From NCBI RefSeq assembly GCF_026242055.1, contig NZ_JAPJDL010000003.1, positions 258,796-322,795 on the forward strand: DNA of 64,000 nucleotides. The letters run 5' to 3'. The notes beneath the pieces are model-generated. The model was given only the letters and a program-made list of their open reading frames with translations, did not search any database and was not told where the DNA came from. Shown in pieces: positions 1 to 10,178 of this stretch. Made by a program: the position numbers and the translations under genes. Position 1 is the stretch's first letter. Each line of letters starts with the position of its first letter. Source of the DNA: Lentzea sp. NEAU-D7 (GTDB lineage: Bacteria > Actinomycetota > Actinomycetes > Mycobacteriales > Pseudonocardiaceae).

Positions 1-315
1 CGAGATGATCACGATCGACCCCAGCACCAGCTGGACCAGTGTCGACGCACTTTCCGGATACCAGACGCCGTCGATGTAGTGGTCGATGAAACCCGTCCCC
101 AGCGGCGGCATGCCCGCCTGCGCGCGGAGGTACTCCTCCGCGGTCGTCAGCGGACACGTCACCGGCATCAGCAGGCTCAGGACAGCCCACGCGCCGATCG
201 CCAGGTGCGGATAGATCACACCACGCCACCGCCATGCGATGAACCCGCCCACCAGCAGGAACGCCAGCACGGCGAAGTGCAGCAGCATGACCGCTTCGGC
301 GAAGACCCTGGCCAT
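1..315 (-). CDS. DUF2784 family membrane protein (partial, runs off the left edge)
   Basis: The first 105 residues are visible; the C-terminus lies outside the window. The N-terminus begins MARVFAEAVMLLHF and has two hydrophobic segments (about residues 8-24 and 35-50). These are followed by the CPLTTAEEYLR stretch and the GTGFIDHYI motif typical of DUF2784 proteins, small integral membrane proteins of unknown function. The start ATG at 315 follows a GGAGG ribosome site that lies in the loop of a hairpin (321-351). An in-frame GTG two codons upstream is an alternative start. pyrE lies just upstream on the same strand with 59 bp between, so read-through from pyrE is possible. Function is unknown. 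Confidence 0.8.
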   Translation of the reverse strand, partial: MARVFAEAVMLLHFAVLAFLLVGGFIAWRWRGVIYPHLAIGAWAVLSLLMPVTCPLTTAEEYLRAQAGMPPLGTGFIDHYIDGVWYPESASTLVQLVLGSIVIIS

Positions 316-320
316 TCGCA

Positions 321-351
321 CCACCCCGTCCTCCAGACTAAGACGGGGTGG
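321..351 (-). terminator. Hairpin between pyrE and the DUF2784 gene
   Basis: A 10-bp perfect stem (CCACCCCGTC / GACGGGGTGG) encloses an 11-nt loop. It sits 23 bp after the pyrE stop and has no U-tract. The loop and the edge of the stem carry the GGAGG ribosome site of the next gene, so it could act as a weak terminator or as a translational control hairpin. Confidence 0.5.
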
Positions 352-374
352 CTCGAAGCGCTCTCGATAAAACC

Positions 375-959
375 TCAGGCGAGCCCGAGATCGTTCAGGT
401 CGAGCAGGTAGCGGTACTGCAGACCCTCGGCCTCGATGGCCTCCTTGGCGCCGGTGCCGCGGTCGACGACCGTGGCGACGCCGATCACGTCGGCCCCGTG
501 CTCGCGCAGCGCGTTGACGGCCGTGAGCACCGAACCACCCGTGGTGGAGGTGTCCTCGACCGCGAGCACCCGCTGGCCGCGCACGTCGATGCCCTCGATC
601 TGGCGCTGCATGCCGTGGGCCTTGTTCGCCTTGCGCACGACGAACGCGTCGAGCACGTCACCGTCCGCGCCGGCGGAGTGCATCATGGCGTAGGCGACGG
701 GATCCGCGCCGAGGGTCAGACCGCCGACGGCGACGAAGTCCCAGTCCGACGTGAGCTGCCGCAGCAGCTTGCCGATCAGCGGTGCCGCCGCGTGGTGCAG
801 CGTCGCCCGCCGCAGGTCGACGTAGTAGTCGGCTTCCTTGCCGCTGGAGAGGGTCACCTTGCCGTGCACCACGGCCAATTCGCTCACGAGACGAGCGAGT
901 TCTGACTTAGCGTTCGCGTCCAAGACCACTTCAGTTCGCACGGGTCGCAAGCTTCGCAC
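375..959 (-). CDS. pyrE: Orotate phosphoribosyltransferase
   Basis: Catalyses orotate + PRPP to orotidine 5'-phosphate, the fifth step of UMP synthesis. The 194-aa reading has the type I PRTase PRPP-binding loop VEDTSTTGGS (about residues 134-143), an upstream SGKEADYYVDLR segment that fits the orotate/PRPP site, and the GLTLGADPVA flexible region. The longest reading starts at ATG 959. Many actinobacterial PyrE proteins start nearer VLDANAKSEL, so a GTG about 10 codons in is a credible alternative. The gene stands alone, without other pyr genes nearby. Length is normal for a monofunctional enzyme. Confidence 0.92.
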   Translation of the reverse strand: MRSLRPVRTEVVLDANAKSELARLVSELAVVHGKVTLSSGKEADYYVDLRRATLHHAAAPLIGKLLRQLTSDWDFVAVGGLTLGADPVAYAMMHSAGADGDVLDAFVVRKANKAHGMQRQIEGIDVRGQRVLAVEDTSTTGGSVLTAVNALREHGADVIGVATVVDRGTGAKEAIEAEGLQYRYLLDLNDLGLA

Positions 960-994
960 ACCCGCGCGTCCGACGCCTCGTACGCTGCATCACC

Positions 995-1546
995 GTGAGC
1001 ACCCTCTACGTCGAACAGCCGTGGACCGCGATGAGCCTGTTGTTCCGGCCGCACTACCGGGTGGAGGTGTTCGACGAGCACGGCGCTCCGGTGGCGGTGG
1101 TCAGGGAACGATCCGGCCCCGGCCTGCAGCGGCCCCTGCGGCACACCGGGTTCTCGGGCTGGACGACGTTCGAGCTCGACGTCGTCGCCCCGCACGGCCA
1201 GCCGATCATGCACATCAGCAGGGGATTCGGGCGGCGGTCGCAGGTCCGCGTCAGCACGCCGCAGGGCCAGGTGATCGGGACGATCAAGACCCACGGCGCG
1301 TGGCAGCAGTCGCTGCACGACGCGAGCGGTCAGCAGCTCTGCTTCTTCGGCGACGTCGCGCGGATCGAGACCGGTGGCCGTGCCAAGCGGGACGGCAGGC
1401 GCGTACGCCGCGACGTCGTCCGGATCAACCCGCAGGTGACCGAGCCGCTGCGGTCTCTGGCGACCGCCTGCGCGGTCGCCTTCGACGTCGTCCGGGGTAC
1501 CGGGACCAGCCACACGAGCAGCGGCGGGGTGGACTGGCCCGTCTAG
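995..1546 (+). CDS. Phospholipid scramblase/LURP-one-like protein
   Basis: A 183-aa protein, GTG start, divergent from pyrE with 35 bp between the start codons. The sequence has alternating beta-strand patterns (YRVEVFDEHGAPVAVV, IMHISRGFGRRSQVRV, GQVIGTIKTHG) that resemble the tubby C-terminal-like/scramblase fold. This fold turns up in many actinobacterial proteins of unknown role. There is no signal peptide, and membrane association is not obvious. The C-terminus is low complexity (GTGTSHTSSGG). The fold call rests on pattern recognition, and a biochemical role should not be assumed. Confidence 0.6.
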   Translation: MSTLYVEQPWTAMSLLFRPHYRVEVFDEHGAPVAVVRERSGPGLQRPLRHTGFSGWTTFELDVVAPHGQPIMHISRGFGRRSQVRVSTPQGQVIGTIKTHGAWQQSLHDASGQQLCFFGDVARIETGGRAKRDGRRVRRDVVRINPQVTEPLRSLATACAVAFDVVRGTGTSHTSSGGVDWPV

Positions 1547-1552
1547 GCCTGG

Positions 1553-2005
1553 CTACCAGGCGTCCTCGCGGAAGTGGCTCGGGCCGTCGCCCTCGTCGTC
1601 ATCACGGCGCGGGCGGGGCGGCGGCTGGTGGGCTGCCGGGTTGCCCGAGGTGATGATGTCGTCGATGTCCTGGCCCTCCTCGATCGCGCGGTAGGCGCGC
1701 TGGAGGTCGGGAACGCCGACCGCGAGCGCCTTCTGCACGCCCTCGTCGTTCACCGCGCGGCCGGACGCGACGTCGGCCCACGACATCTCGCCCGCGTCCA
1801 CGCGCCGCTGGAGGTCCTTGAGCTCCTTCGGCGCGCCCGGCGACTTCGCGAACCGCTCGATCTCGGCGAGGTCCTGCTCGGAGAGCCCGCGCGACCTGCG
1901 CTGCACCTGCGACGCGGCCGTCGCGACCTTCCCGAGGTCGTCAACCCTGGAGTCGACCTCGGAGAACAGGGCCTGCAGCCGCGCCTGGTCGTAGGGGAAC
2001 GTCAC
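1553..2005 (-). CDS. Hypothetical protein, third gene of a type VII-secretion-like triad
   Basis: A 150-aa charged protein, mostly helical, with a proline/arginine/aspartate-rich tail (residues about 125-150). It starts at GTG 2005, where the GTGA overlaps the TGA of the upstream gene by 4 nt, so translation is coupled. The middle (residues 40-100) is rich in Glu/Ala/Leu heptad-like patterns. There is no signal peptide or membrane segment. I recognise no family. Position and coupling suggest it serves the two secreted-type proteins encoded upstream, as chaperone, partner or immunity factor, but this is inference. Confidence 0.72.
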   Translation of the reverse strand: MTFPYDQARLQALFSEVDSRVDDLGKVATAASQVQRRSRGLSEQDLAEIERFAKSPGAPKELKDLQRRVDAGEMSWADVASGRAVNDEGVQKALAVGVPDLQRAYRAIEEGQDIDDIITSGNPAAHQPPPRPRRDDDEGDGPSHFREDAW

Positions 2006-2919
2006 TGCTGACCCCCGCCGGTGGGTGCCGGGGCGGGAGCGGGAGCGCCGCCACCGGCTCCGCCGCCGCTGCCCGAGCTCGGGGTGCTGTACCGGCCGGA
2101 GGCCGCGGAACCGGCCTTGCCGAGGCTGTAGGCACCGAGGCCGACACCGATCGCGCCGGACTTGGCCGCGGCCACGCCGTTGTCGTACTTCTGCTTGCCG
2201 TCCTGGACGCCGTCGACGACGTCCAGCGCGTCGTTCACGTCCCGCACGTCCTTGAGCTTCATCAGCGCCGTGCCCATGGCCACGATGCCGTCGACCATGC
2301 CCTGGACGCCCTCGATCAGCGTCATGATCGACTGGATGATCTTGCGGATCGCGTCGACGATCTGGATCGCGTCGTAGACCATCCACACCGCGCGGCCCCA
2401 GCCGACGACCGGGATCACCGCGGTCATCGCCGCCTCGAGCAGCATGGTGCAGAGCTTGTCGAGCAGGAACAGCGCGACCTTCGTGGCCGACCGGCACGCG
2501 GAGGCCATGGACTGGAACTTGTTGCCGATGATCCGGGCGACCTGGGAGTCCGCCTCGATCGCGATGACCCACATGGTGTCCATGCGGCGCTCGAACGCCT
2601 GCGCGGCACCACCGTTCCAGTGCGGGTTGAGCTGACCGACGCCGTCACCGACGTTGTGCCGGACGGCGTCGAGCGCCTTGGCGACCTGGTCCCACGCGTT
2701 GGCGTTGGCGTCGATCTTCTCGAAGTCGCCGACCAGCGGGCTGATCAGCGACTCGATCAGGTTCTCGCCGGTGACCTTCTCGTAGATCCAGTTGACGCCC
2801 TGCAGCTTCCACCCGGCGGCCTCGATCAGCTCCTTGGTGGTCTGCCGGCCAGGACGGTTCTCCGCGGCCGCGTTCAGCGCGACCGACGGGTCCTGGACGT
2901 CCGCGTACGCCGTGGTCAT
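2002..2919 (-). CDS. WXG100-type domain protein, putative type VII secretion substrate
   Basis: A 305-aa protein starting at ATG 2919 (ATGA overlap with the upstream gene). The N-terminal half is helical and carries the HWNGGAAQAFERRM stretch, a W-x-G turn between helices as in WXG100/PPE-like proteins. The next segment (about residues 150-215) is strongly hydrophobic (LLEAAMTAVIPVVGWG and QSIMTLIEGVQG). The C-terminal 40 residues are Gly/Pro/Ala/Ser-rich, typical of secreted actinobacterial linkers. It sits between an EspC-like gene and a small hypothetical gene. No recognisable toxin domain is present. Confidence 0.75.
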   Translation of the reverse strand: MTTAYADVQDPSVALNAAAENRPGRQTTKELIEAAGWKLQGVNWIYEKVTGENLIESLISPLVGDFEKIDANANAWDQVAKALDAVRHNVGDGVGQLNPHWNGGAAQAFERRMDTMWVIAIEADSQVARIIGNKFQSMASACRSATKVALFLLDKLCTMLLEAAMTAVIPVVGWGRAVWMVYDAIQIVDAIRKIIQSIMTLIEGVQGMVDGIVAMGTALMKLKDVRDVNDALDVVDGVQDGKQKYDNGVAAAKSGAIGVGLGAYSLGKAGSAASGRYSTPSSGSGGGAGGGAPAPAPAPTGGGQQ

Positions 2920-3230
2920 CGGCCACCCCCGGCCCGCTGCACCAGCTGGACGCCGTGCAGGTCGACCTTCTCGTAGGAGTCGGCCGTCTTCCGCAGCGCG
3001 TCGGCGTCCTTGAGCATCGTCTTGTTCGCGAAGTCCAGCGTCTCGCCGTAGAGGCGCGCGACGCCGGTCACGACGGGGTGCAGCAAGGTCAGCAGGCCGG
3101 TGAACCCGCTGGTGTCGCCGCCCTTGGAGATGGCGTGGTCTTTGATGGTCAGGAAGTGCTGGGCGTTGCGGTCCAGCAGCTCGCTGTACCCGCGCAGCTC
3201 GTCCGGTTCGACCTGGAACTGTTCGCTCAC
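2916..3230 (-). CDS. EspC/DUF2580-like type VII secretion target protein
   Basis: A 104-aa protein starting at GTG 3230, 7 nt after a GGAG site. It opens FQVEPDELRGYSELLDRNA, like the N-terminal helix of EspC-type ESX secretion-associated proteins. It ends with AD-SYEKVD, a match to the general type VII signal YxxxD/E after the second helix. It is the first gene of a coupled triad (4-nt overlaps with each follower). No ESX core gene (eccB-E, mycP) is in the window, so secretion would need a system encoded elsewhere. The family call is from motif and length. Confidence 0.72.
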   Translation of the reverse strand: MSEQFQVEPDELRGYSELLDRNAQHFLTIKDHAISKGGDTSGFTGLLTLLHPVVTGVARLYGETLDFANKTMLKDADALRKTADSYEKVDLHGVQLVQRAGGGR

Positions 3231-3267
3231 GACCGCTCCGACGCGCCGTTAGGCCGAACGGTTCCAA

Positions 3268-4041
3268 TCACGTGCGACCGCGGCCGCCCGCGAACCGGGA
3301 CGCCATCTTGCGCACGAGCGCGCGGGGCAGCAGCCCCGTGATGGTCACGATCGCCTTGTACTGCAGGCCGGGGATCGACAGCGGCTTGCCGCGGCGCAGG
3401 TCGCGCAGCGCCTCGTGGACGAGCTTGTCGACGTCGACGTAGAGCCAGTTCGGGGTCTTCGACATGTCGATCTTCGCGCGCTTGTGGAACTCGGTCCGCA
3501 CGAAACCGGGGGCCAGCGCCATGACCCGCACGCCGGTGCCCTCCGCCGCGAGGGACATGCCCTCGGAGAACATCGTCACCCACGCCTTGTCGGCGCTGTA
3601 GCTCGTCCCGCGGCCGGGCAGGAAGCTGGCGACGCTGGACACGTTGATCACGTCGCCCTTGCCGCGCGCGATCATCGCGGGGATGGCGGCCCTGGACAGC
3701 CGCAGCACCGTGGTGACGTTGACGTCGAGCTGGGCCTGCAGGTCGTCGACGTCCGCGGCGAAGAACTCGCCGGTGTTCGCGAAGCCCGCGTTGTTGACCA
3801 GCAGGTCGACGGCCGACTCGGCCAGTCGCTGCTCGACCTTCAGGCGGTCGTCGTGGTCGCTGAGGTCGGCCGGCAGGACGTCCACGTTCACGCCGTGGCG
3901 GTCGTGCAGCTGCTTCGCGAGTTCTTCGAGTGCGGACGCGGTGCGCGCGACCAGCACGAGGTCGTATCCCTCGGCCGCGAGCCTGCGGGCGAAGGCGGCC
4001 CCGATCCCGACGGTCGATCCGGTCACCAATGCGGTTGGCAT
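3268..4041 (-). CDS. Short-chain dehydrogenase/reductase (SDR)
   Basis: A 257-aa classical SDR. The N-terminus has the cofactor motif [12 protein letters not shown] (T-G-x3-G-x-G). NNAG lies near residue 85, the catalytic Ser in VSSVASF, and YSADK supplies the Tyr-x3-Lys pair. Substrate is not predictable. It resembles the actinobacterial DltE/oxidoreductase type that acts on lipid-like ketones. Start at ATG 4041 fits the conserved MPTALVTG opening; a longer upstream reading has no family support. The EspC-like gene follows 37 bp downstream on the same strand and may be cotranscribed. Confidence 0.88.
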   Translation of the reverse strand: MPTALVTGSTVGIGAAFARRLAAEGYDLVLVARTASALEELAKQLHDRHGVNVDVLPADLSDHDDRLKVEQRLAESAVDLLVNNAGFANTGEFFAADVDDLQAQLDVNVTTVLRLSRAAIPAMIARGKGDVINVSSVASFLPGRGTSYSADKAWVTMFSEGMSLAAEGTGVRVMALAPGFVRTEFHKRAKIDMSKTPNWLYVDVDKLVHEALRDLRRGKPLSIPGLQYKAIVTITGLLPRALVRKMASRFAGGRGRT

Positions 4042-4090
4042 GCCACCGAACGGTAGTCGGAAAGTCGCCGGGGCCGAAGGCCGCCGATGA

Positions 4091-4267
4091 TCACGCTTCG
4101 CGCTTCGCCGGACGGCGGAGCACGAACAGGCGAAGGGCGAGGCCGGAGACGACCAGCGCCACACCGCCGAACAGCATCCACCCGACAGACGCACCCGTGT
4201 TGGCCAGCGTCACGACGGACGCCGTACCGGCCACGGCTGCGGGCGGGACAATCTTTCCTCCGTACAT
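4091..4267 (-). CDS. Minimal LAXTG sortase substrate, 58 aa
   Basis: Starts at ATG 4267, 8 nt after GGAGGG. The protein has about 20 outer residues, then LANTG, one hydrophobic helix ([18 protein letters not shown]) and a basic tail (RRPAKREA). That order, a pentapeptide then membrane helix then positive tail, is a cell-wall sorting signal. LAXTG is the form preferred by class E sortases of actinobacteria. There is almost no exported domain and no ordinary signal peptide, so it may insert N-terminus-out through its single helix, or be a short membrane protein that only resembles a sorting signal. The SDR gene lies 49 bp downstream. Confidence 0.7.
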   Translation of the reverse strand: MYGGKIVPPAAVAGTASVVTLANTGASVGWMLFGGVALVVSGLALRLFVLRRPAKREA

Positions 4268-4483
4268 CGTGCTTCCCTCCGGGGGTTCGGGGACACGACG
4301 GACTTGCTGCACGGAGTATCTGAATCAAGCGCCGATGTTTTACACAGAGCGAAGTGTGATGTAGCTCACACTACTTTGGATGCGGTGTGGAATAGCGCTG
4401 GTCGAGGCGGCACGACAGGCGGTACGTAAATCTTGTTGATCACCCAACGTCACATGGTCCAGGCGTGCGCAGGCGACGAAAAA

Positions 4484-4509
4484 GCCGCTGCCGGGTGTTC
4501 GGCAGCGGC
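4484..4509 (-). terminator. Rho-independent terminator
   Basis: A 10-bp perfect stem (GCCGCTGCCG / CGGCAGCGGC) with a 6-nt loop, followed on the minus strand by TTTTTCG. It lies 17 bp after the stop of the gene at 4527-5261 and ends that transcript. The 216 bp from here to the LAXTG start at 4267 should hold the latter's promoter; I see no clear boxes. Confidence 0.92.
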
Positions 4510-4526
4510 TTCGGTGGAGGTTTTCG

Positions 4527-5261
4527 TCAGGGCTGCTTGCGGCCGAACGACGGGCGGTAGACCTCGCCGCCCTCGTTCTCTTCGGCCACCGGCTCCTCGC
4601 GCTCGGACGGGTCCGGGTCGAACGGGTCGATGACGTCCGCGAGCTCACCGACGTCGCGCAGCAGCCGTTCGAGGCGCGCGGGCGACGAGTTCGGCGGCGC
4701 GGCGGCCAGTACCCAGTCGTTCTCCATCCAGACGACGGTGACGTCGCCCCCGATCTCCTCGGCGGCGTCGATCAGGTCCGGTGTGATGATCTTGCGAGCC
4801 GCCGGCACGTCGGTGACGAACGCGTACCGCGACCCCACCGGCCCGAGCAGGTCGGGCATCGGCACCTTGTCGTTGTCGCGCTGGAACGGGACCGTCGACA
4901 GCCACAGTTCGATCACCACCGACAGCGCCCTGCGGCAGCGCACGCCGACCAGCACGGAGTTGACCTTGCCGCCTGTCTCGTGATCGAGCACGTAGACCTG
5001 CCTGCGCCCGTCGGCGGTGAAGGTGGAGCCCGCGACGACGTCACGGGCGAGACCCGTGCCGTAGTACGCGATGGCCCCGGCTTCCCACCGGGTCGGCAGC
5101 ACGTGGTCTGTCTCCTCGAACTGCCAGCCGCGCAGAGCAGCCCAACGGCGCCGTTCACGATTACGCGCGGTTCGTTGCGCCCGGTCGGTCGCGAGCAGGG
5201 CGAACCCCGCCACGCCCGCCACCGCGGCGACGGTGAACCAGACCCACGCCGGTATGCCCAC
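4527..5261 (-). CDS. Membrane-anchored conserved hypothetical protein
   Basis: 244 aa, GTG start at 5261. The N-terminal WVWFTVAAVAGVAGFALLA is one transmembrane helix followed by an arginine-rich cytoplasmic stretch (RAQRTARNRERRRW). The remaining about 200 residues look like a soluble alpha/beta domain on the cytoplasmic side and end in an acidic tail (DPDPSEREEP). This arrangement is common among uncharacterised actinobacterial proteins. I cannot assign a function. A strong terminator follows it, and clpB lies upstream on the same strand behind its own terminator-like hairpin, so it is probably monocistronic. Confidence 0.8.
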   Translation of the reverse strand: MGIPAWVWFTVAAVAGVAGFALLATDRAQRTARNRERRRWAALRGWQFEETDHVLPTRWEAGAIAYYGTGLARDVVAGSTFTADGRRQVYVLDHETGGKVNSVLVGVRCRRALSVVIELWLSTVPFQRDNDKVPMPDLLGPVGSRYAFVTDVPAARKIITPDLIDAAEEIGGDVTVVWMENDWVLAAAPPNSSPARLERLLRDVGELADVIDPFDPDPSEREEPVAEENEGGEVYRPSFGRKQP

Positions 5262-5372
5262 AGCCAGAGCCTAGTGGGTCGGAGGCGAGGAACGAAGATC
5301 ACTTCCGCGCGTCGTGACCTGCGTGTGCCGAATCGACGTACGCGAGCACACGAACGCCTGGTCAAACAGGTC

Positions 5373-5412
5373 GTGGGTGGTTTCCGCCCTGATAACGGCG
5401 GAAACCACCCAC
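5373..5412 (-). terminator. Terminator hairpin of clpB
   Basis: A 16-bp perfect inverted repeat (GTGGGTGGTTTCCGCC on the left arm) with an 8-nt loop starts 9 bp after the clpB stop. There is no U-tract, which is usual for many actinobacterial terminators. Confidence 0.85.
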
Positions 5413-5420
5413 TAGAGGCA

Positions 5421-8003
<2,583 letters not shown>

Positions 8004-8061
8004 TCCTCCACCTCGTGGTCAGCCTCAAGCATGGACCATCATCCCGCACAACGTCAGAAAA

Positions 8062-8082
8062 GTTGAGTGTGTTCCGCTCAAC
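8062..8082 (-). promoter_or_regulatory. HAIR element (HspR operator) upstream of clpB
   Basis: GTTGAGT-N7-GCTCAAC matches the HspR consensus CTTGAGT-N7-ACTCAAG in layout, with 6-nt complementary arms. It lies 59 bp before the clpB start. The same arrangement occurs twice upstream of dnaK in this window, and the hspR gene itself is at 15925-16362. Confidence 0.88.
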
Positions 8083-8159
8083 CTTGAACTCGTCGCAGAT
8101 CACACGTCCGCTCCGAAATTCAGGCCGCCGCTCGCACGGGTTGGGCGAGGATCAGCGCC

Positions 8160-8543
8160 ATGACCTCAATCATCCACAACATCACGGTGGACGCGCGTGA
8201 CTCGTACGGCATCGCGTCCTGGTGGGGCCAGGTCCTGGACCTGCCGCTCGACCCGGAGGACAACCCCGGCGACCCGGAGTGCCTGATCCACCTGCCGGGC
8301 GGCATCCGCTACCTGTTCATCAACGTGCCGGAGGACAAGGAGATCAAGAACCGCCTGCACATCGACCTGCAGCCGACCGACGGCACCCGCGACGAGGAGG
8401 TGGAACGCCTCGTCGGCATCGGCGCGACGATCTTCGACGATCAGCGCAGGCCGGACGGCACCGGCTGGGTCACGATGCGCGACCCGGAGGGCAACGAGTT
8501 CTGCGTGGAACGCAGCGCAGCCGAACGCGCCGCGACCTCCTGA
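8160..8543 (+). CDS. VOC/glyoxalase-like superfamily protein
   Basis: 127 aa, divergent from clpB. Starts IIHNITVDARDSYGIASWWGQVLDLPL and ends VTMRDPEGNEFCVE, the opening and closing signatures of one vicinal-oxygen-chelate module (glyoxalase_6 type, common in actinobacteria). VOC proteins bind metals or small hydrophobic ligands and include antibiotic-binding proteins. The substrate here is unknown. The 3' end overlaps the convergent MFS gene by about 103 bp. Confidence 0.85.
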   Translation: MTSIIHNITVDARDSYGIASWWGQVLDLPLDPEDNPGDPECLIHLPGGIRYLFINVPEDKEIKNRLHIDLQPTDGTRDEEVERLVGIGATIFDDQRRPDGTGWVTMRDPEGNEFCVERSAAERAATS

Positions 8544-10108
8544 TCGCTGTCACTCGAAAGCACCAACAGCTTGTCCACAGCGGATGCGGAGTTGTCCACA
8601 ACCCGCTGGTCAGTATCCACAGGTGAACCGATTTCAGTGGCGACCGTCTGTGCACCAGAACCCGTTGGAGTGACAATTTCGTCGTCCACCGAGTCCCGCA
8701 GCGGCTGCTCCTTGATCAGCAGGACCGCGATGACCGTGAACACGGCGAGACCAGCGGCGATCAGGAACAACTCACCCATCGCGTCGCCGTAGGAGTCCCG
8801 CACCACGGGGGAGAGGGAGCCGGAGTCGAGCGTCTTGGTGCTCACGGAGGCAGCGAGCACAGCCCCGAGCACCGAGACGCCGGCCGTCCCACCCAGCGAC
8901 CGCAGGAACGTGGCCGTGGAACTGGCGGCGCCGAGATCGGACATCGCGACCCCGTTCTGCACGGCCAGCACGAGGTTCTGCATGGTCAGCCCCACCCCGA
9001 CACCCACGAGCGCCAGGTAGGCACCCATCAGCACCAGGTTGGTCCGGTGGTCGATCGTCCCGAGCAGCGCAAGCCCCACGACCAGCGAGAACGACCCCCA
9101 CACCAGGTAGCTCTTCCACTTCCCGCTCCGGGCGATCAACTGCCCGCTGACCGTGGACGAGATGCTCAGCCCGAGCACCAACGGCACCGTCAACAGCCCG
9201 GCCTTGGTGGGCGAGAACCCCCGCGCGATCTGGAAGTACTGCCCCATGAACACCGAGGCACCGAACATCGCCGTACCGACCGCGACGCCCCCGAGCATCG
9301 CCAGCACCACGGTCCGGTTCTTGAACAGGTGCAACGGGATGACAGGCGCACTGGCCCGCCGCTCCACGAAGTAGGCCCCCACGATCGCCAGCAAGGCACC
9401 ACCGACGAACAGCGCGCTCTCCCCGCTGACCCAGGCGAAGTCCTTACCAGCGAACGACACCCACATCAGCACCAGGCTCACCCCACCGGTGATCAGCGTG
9501 GCACCGAGGTAGTCGATCTTCACGTGCTGCTTCTTGACCGGCAGGTGCAGCGTCTTGTGCAACACGGCCAGCGCCACCAGCGCCAACGGGACACAGACGA
9601 AGAAACACCACCGCCACCCGGGCCAGTCGACGAGGAACCCACCGACCAACGGCCCTCCAACGGTCCCGGCGGAGATCACCATCCCGGTGTACCCGCTGTA
9701 CCGCCCGCGCTCCCGCGGGCTGAGCAGCGCACCGACGACGACCTGCCCCAGAGCCTGCACACCACCCATCCCGAGCCCCTGTACGACCCGGAACGAGATG
9801 AGCTGCTCCATGTTCTGGCTGAACCCGGCCAACACCGACCCGACGACGAACAACACGATCGCCGCCTGCAACAACTTCTTCTTGTCGAAGAGGTCAGCGA
9901 GCTTCCCCCACAACGGCGTGCTGGCCGTGGACGCGAGCAACATCGCGGTGATGACCCACGTGTACTGGGTCTGCGTGCCCTTGAGCTCGGCGAGGATCGT
10001 CGGGAGAGCGTTCGAAACGATGGTGGAGCTGAGGATCGCGACCAGCAACGCCACCCAGATGCCGGACAGTGCTTCGAGGATCTCCCGATGCGACGAGGGC
10101 CGAGTCAA
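8441..10108 (-). CDS. DHA2-family MFS multidrug efflux transporter
   Basis: About 555 aa, 14 transmembrane helices expected, proton-driven drug export at the inner membrane. Visible family motifs include GKLADLFDKKKLL (motif A), RVVQGLGMGGVQAL (motif B), SAGTVGGPLVGGFL (motif C) and ALGQVVVGALLSPRERGRY. I chose the TTG start at 10108 because GGAGGT lies 8 nt upstream and homologues start TRPSSHREILEAL. An ATG 11 codons upstream (10141) lacks a ribosome site. The last 34 residues are antisense to the VOC gene. Upstream are four alternating TTAGTTG-type half-sites, so a repressor probably controls it. Confidence 0.9.
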   Translation of the reverse strand: MTRPSSHREILEALSGIWVALLVAILSSTIVSNALPTILAELKGTQTQYTWVITAMLLASTASTPLWGKLADLFDKKKLLQAAIVLFVVGSVLAGFSQNMEQLISFRVVQGLGMGGVQALGQVVVGALLSPRERGRYSGYTGMVISAGTVGGPLVGGFLVDWPGWRWCFFVCVPLALVALAVLHKTLHLPVKKQHVKIDYLGATLITGGVSLVLMWVSFAGKDFAWVSGESALFVGGALLAIVGAYFVERRASAPVIPLHLFKNRTVVLAMLGGVAVGTAMFGASVFMGQYFQIARGFSPTKAGLLTVPLVLGLSISSTVSGQLIARSGKWKSYLVWGSFSLVVGLALLGTIDHRTNLVLMGAYLALVGVGVGLTMQNLVLAVQNGVAMSDLGAASSTATFLRSLGGTAGVSVLGAVLAASVSTKTLDSGSLSPVVRDSYGDAMGELFLIAAGLAVFTVIAVLLIKEQPLRDSVDDEIVTPTGSGAQTVATEIGSPVDTDQRVVDNSASAVDKLLVLSSDSDQEVAARSAALRSTQNSLPSGSRIVTQPVPSGLR

Positions 10109-10127
10109 ACCGGCACACCTCCAGTGA

Positions 10128-10178
10128 TTAGTTGATGTCATACAACTATATCTGGAGATAGTTAGCTAGGCCAACTAA
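10128..10178 (-). promoter_or_regulatory. Alternating half-site operator array of the MFS gene
   Basis: Four copies of a 7-nt element in alternating orientation: TTAGTTG (10128), CAACTAT (10143), ATAGTTA (10158) and CAACTAA (10172). They are spaced 15, 15 and 14 bp apart. The pairs form perfect inverted repeats, TAGTTG-N8-CAACTA (10129-10148) and AACTAT-N8-ATAGTT (10144-10163). It sits 20 bp before the TTG start. The size and spacing suit a MarR- or TetR-type dimer. No such regulator gene is adjacent. Confidence 0.65.
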
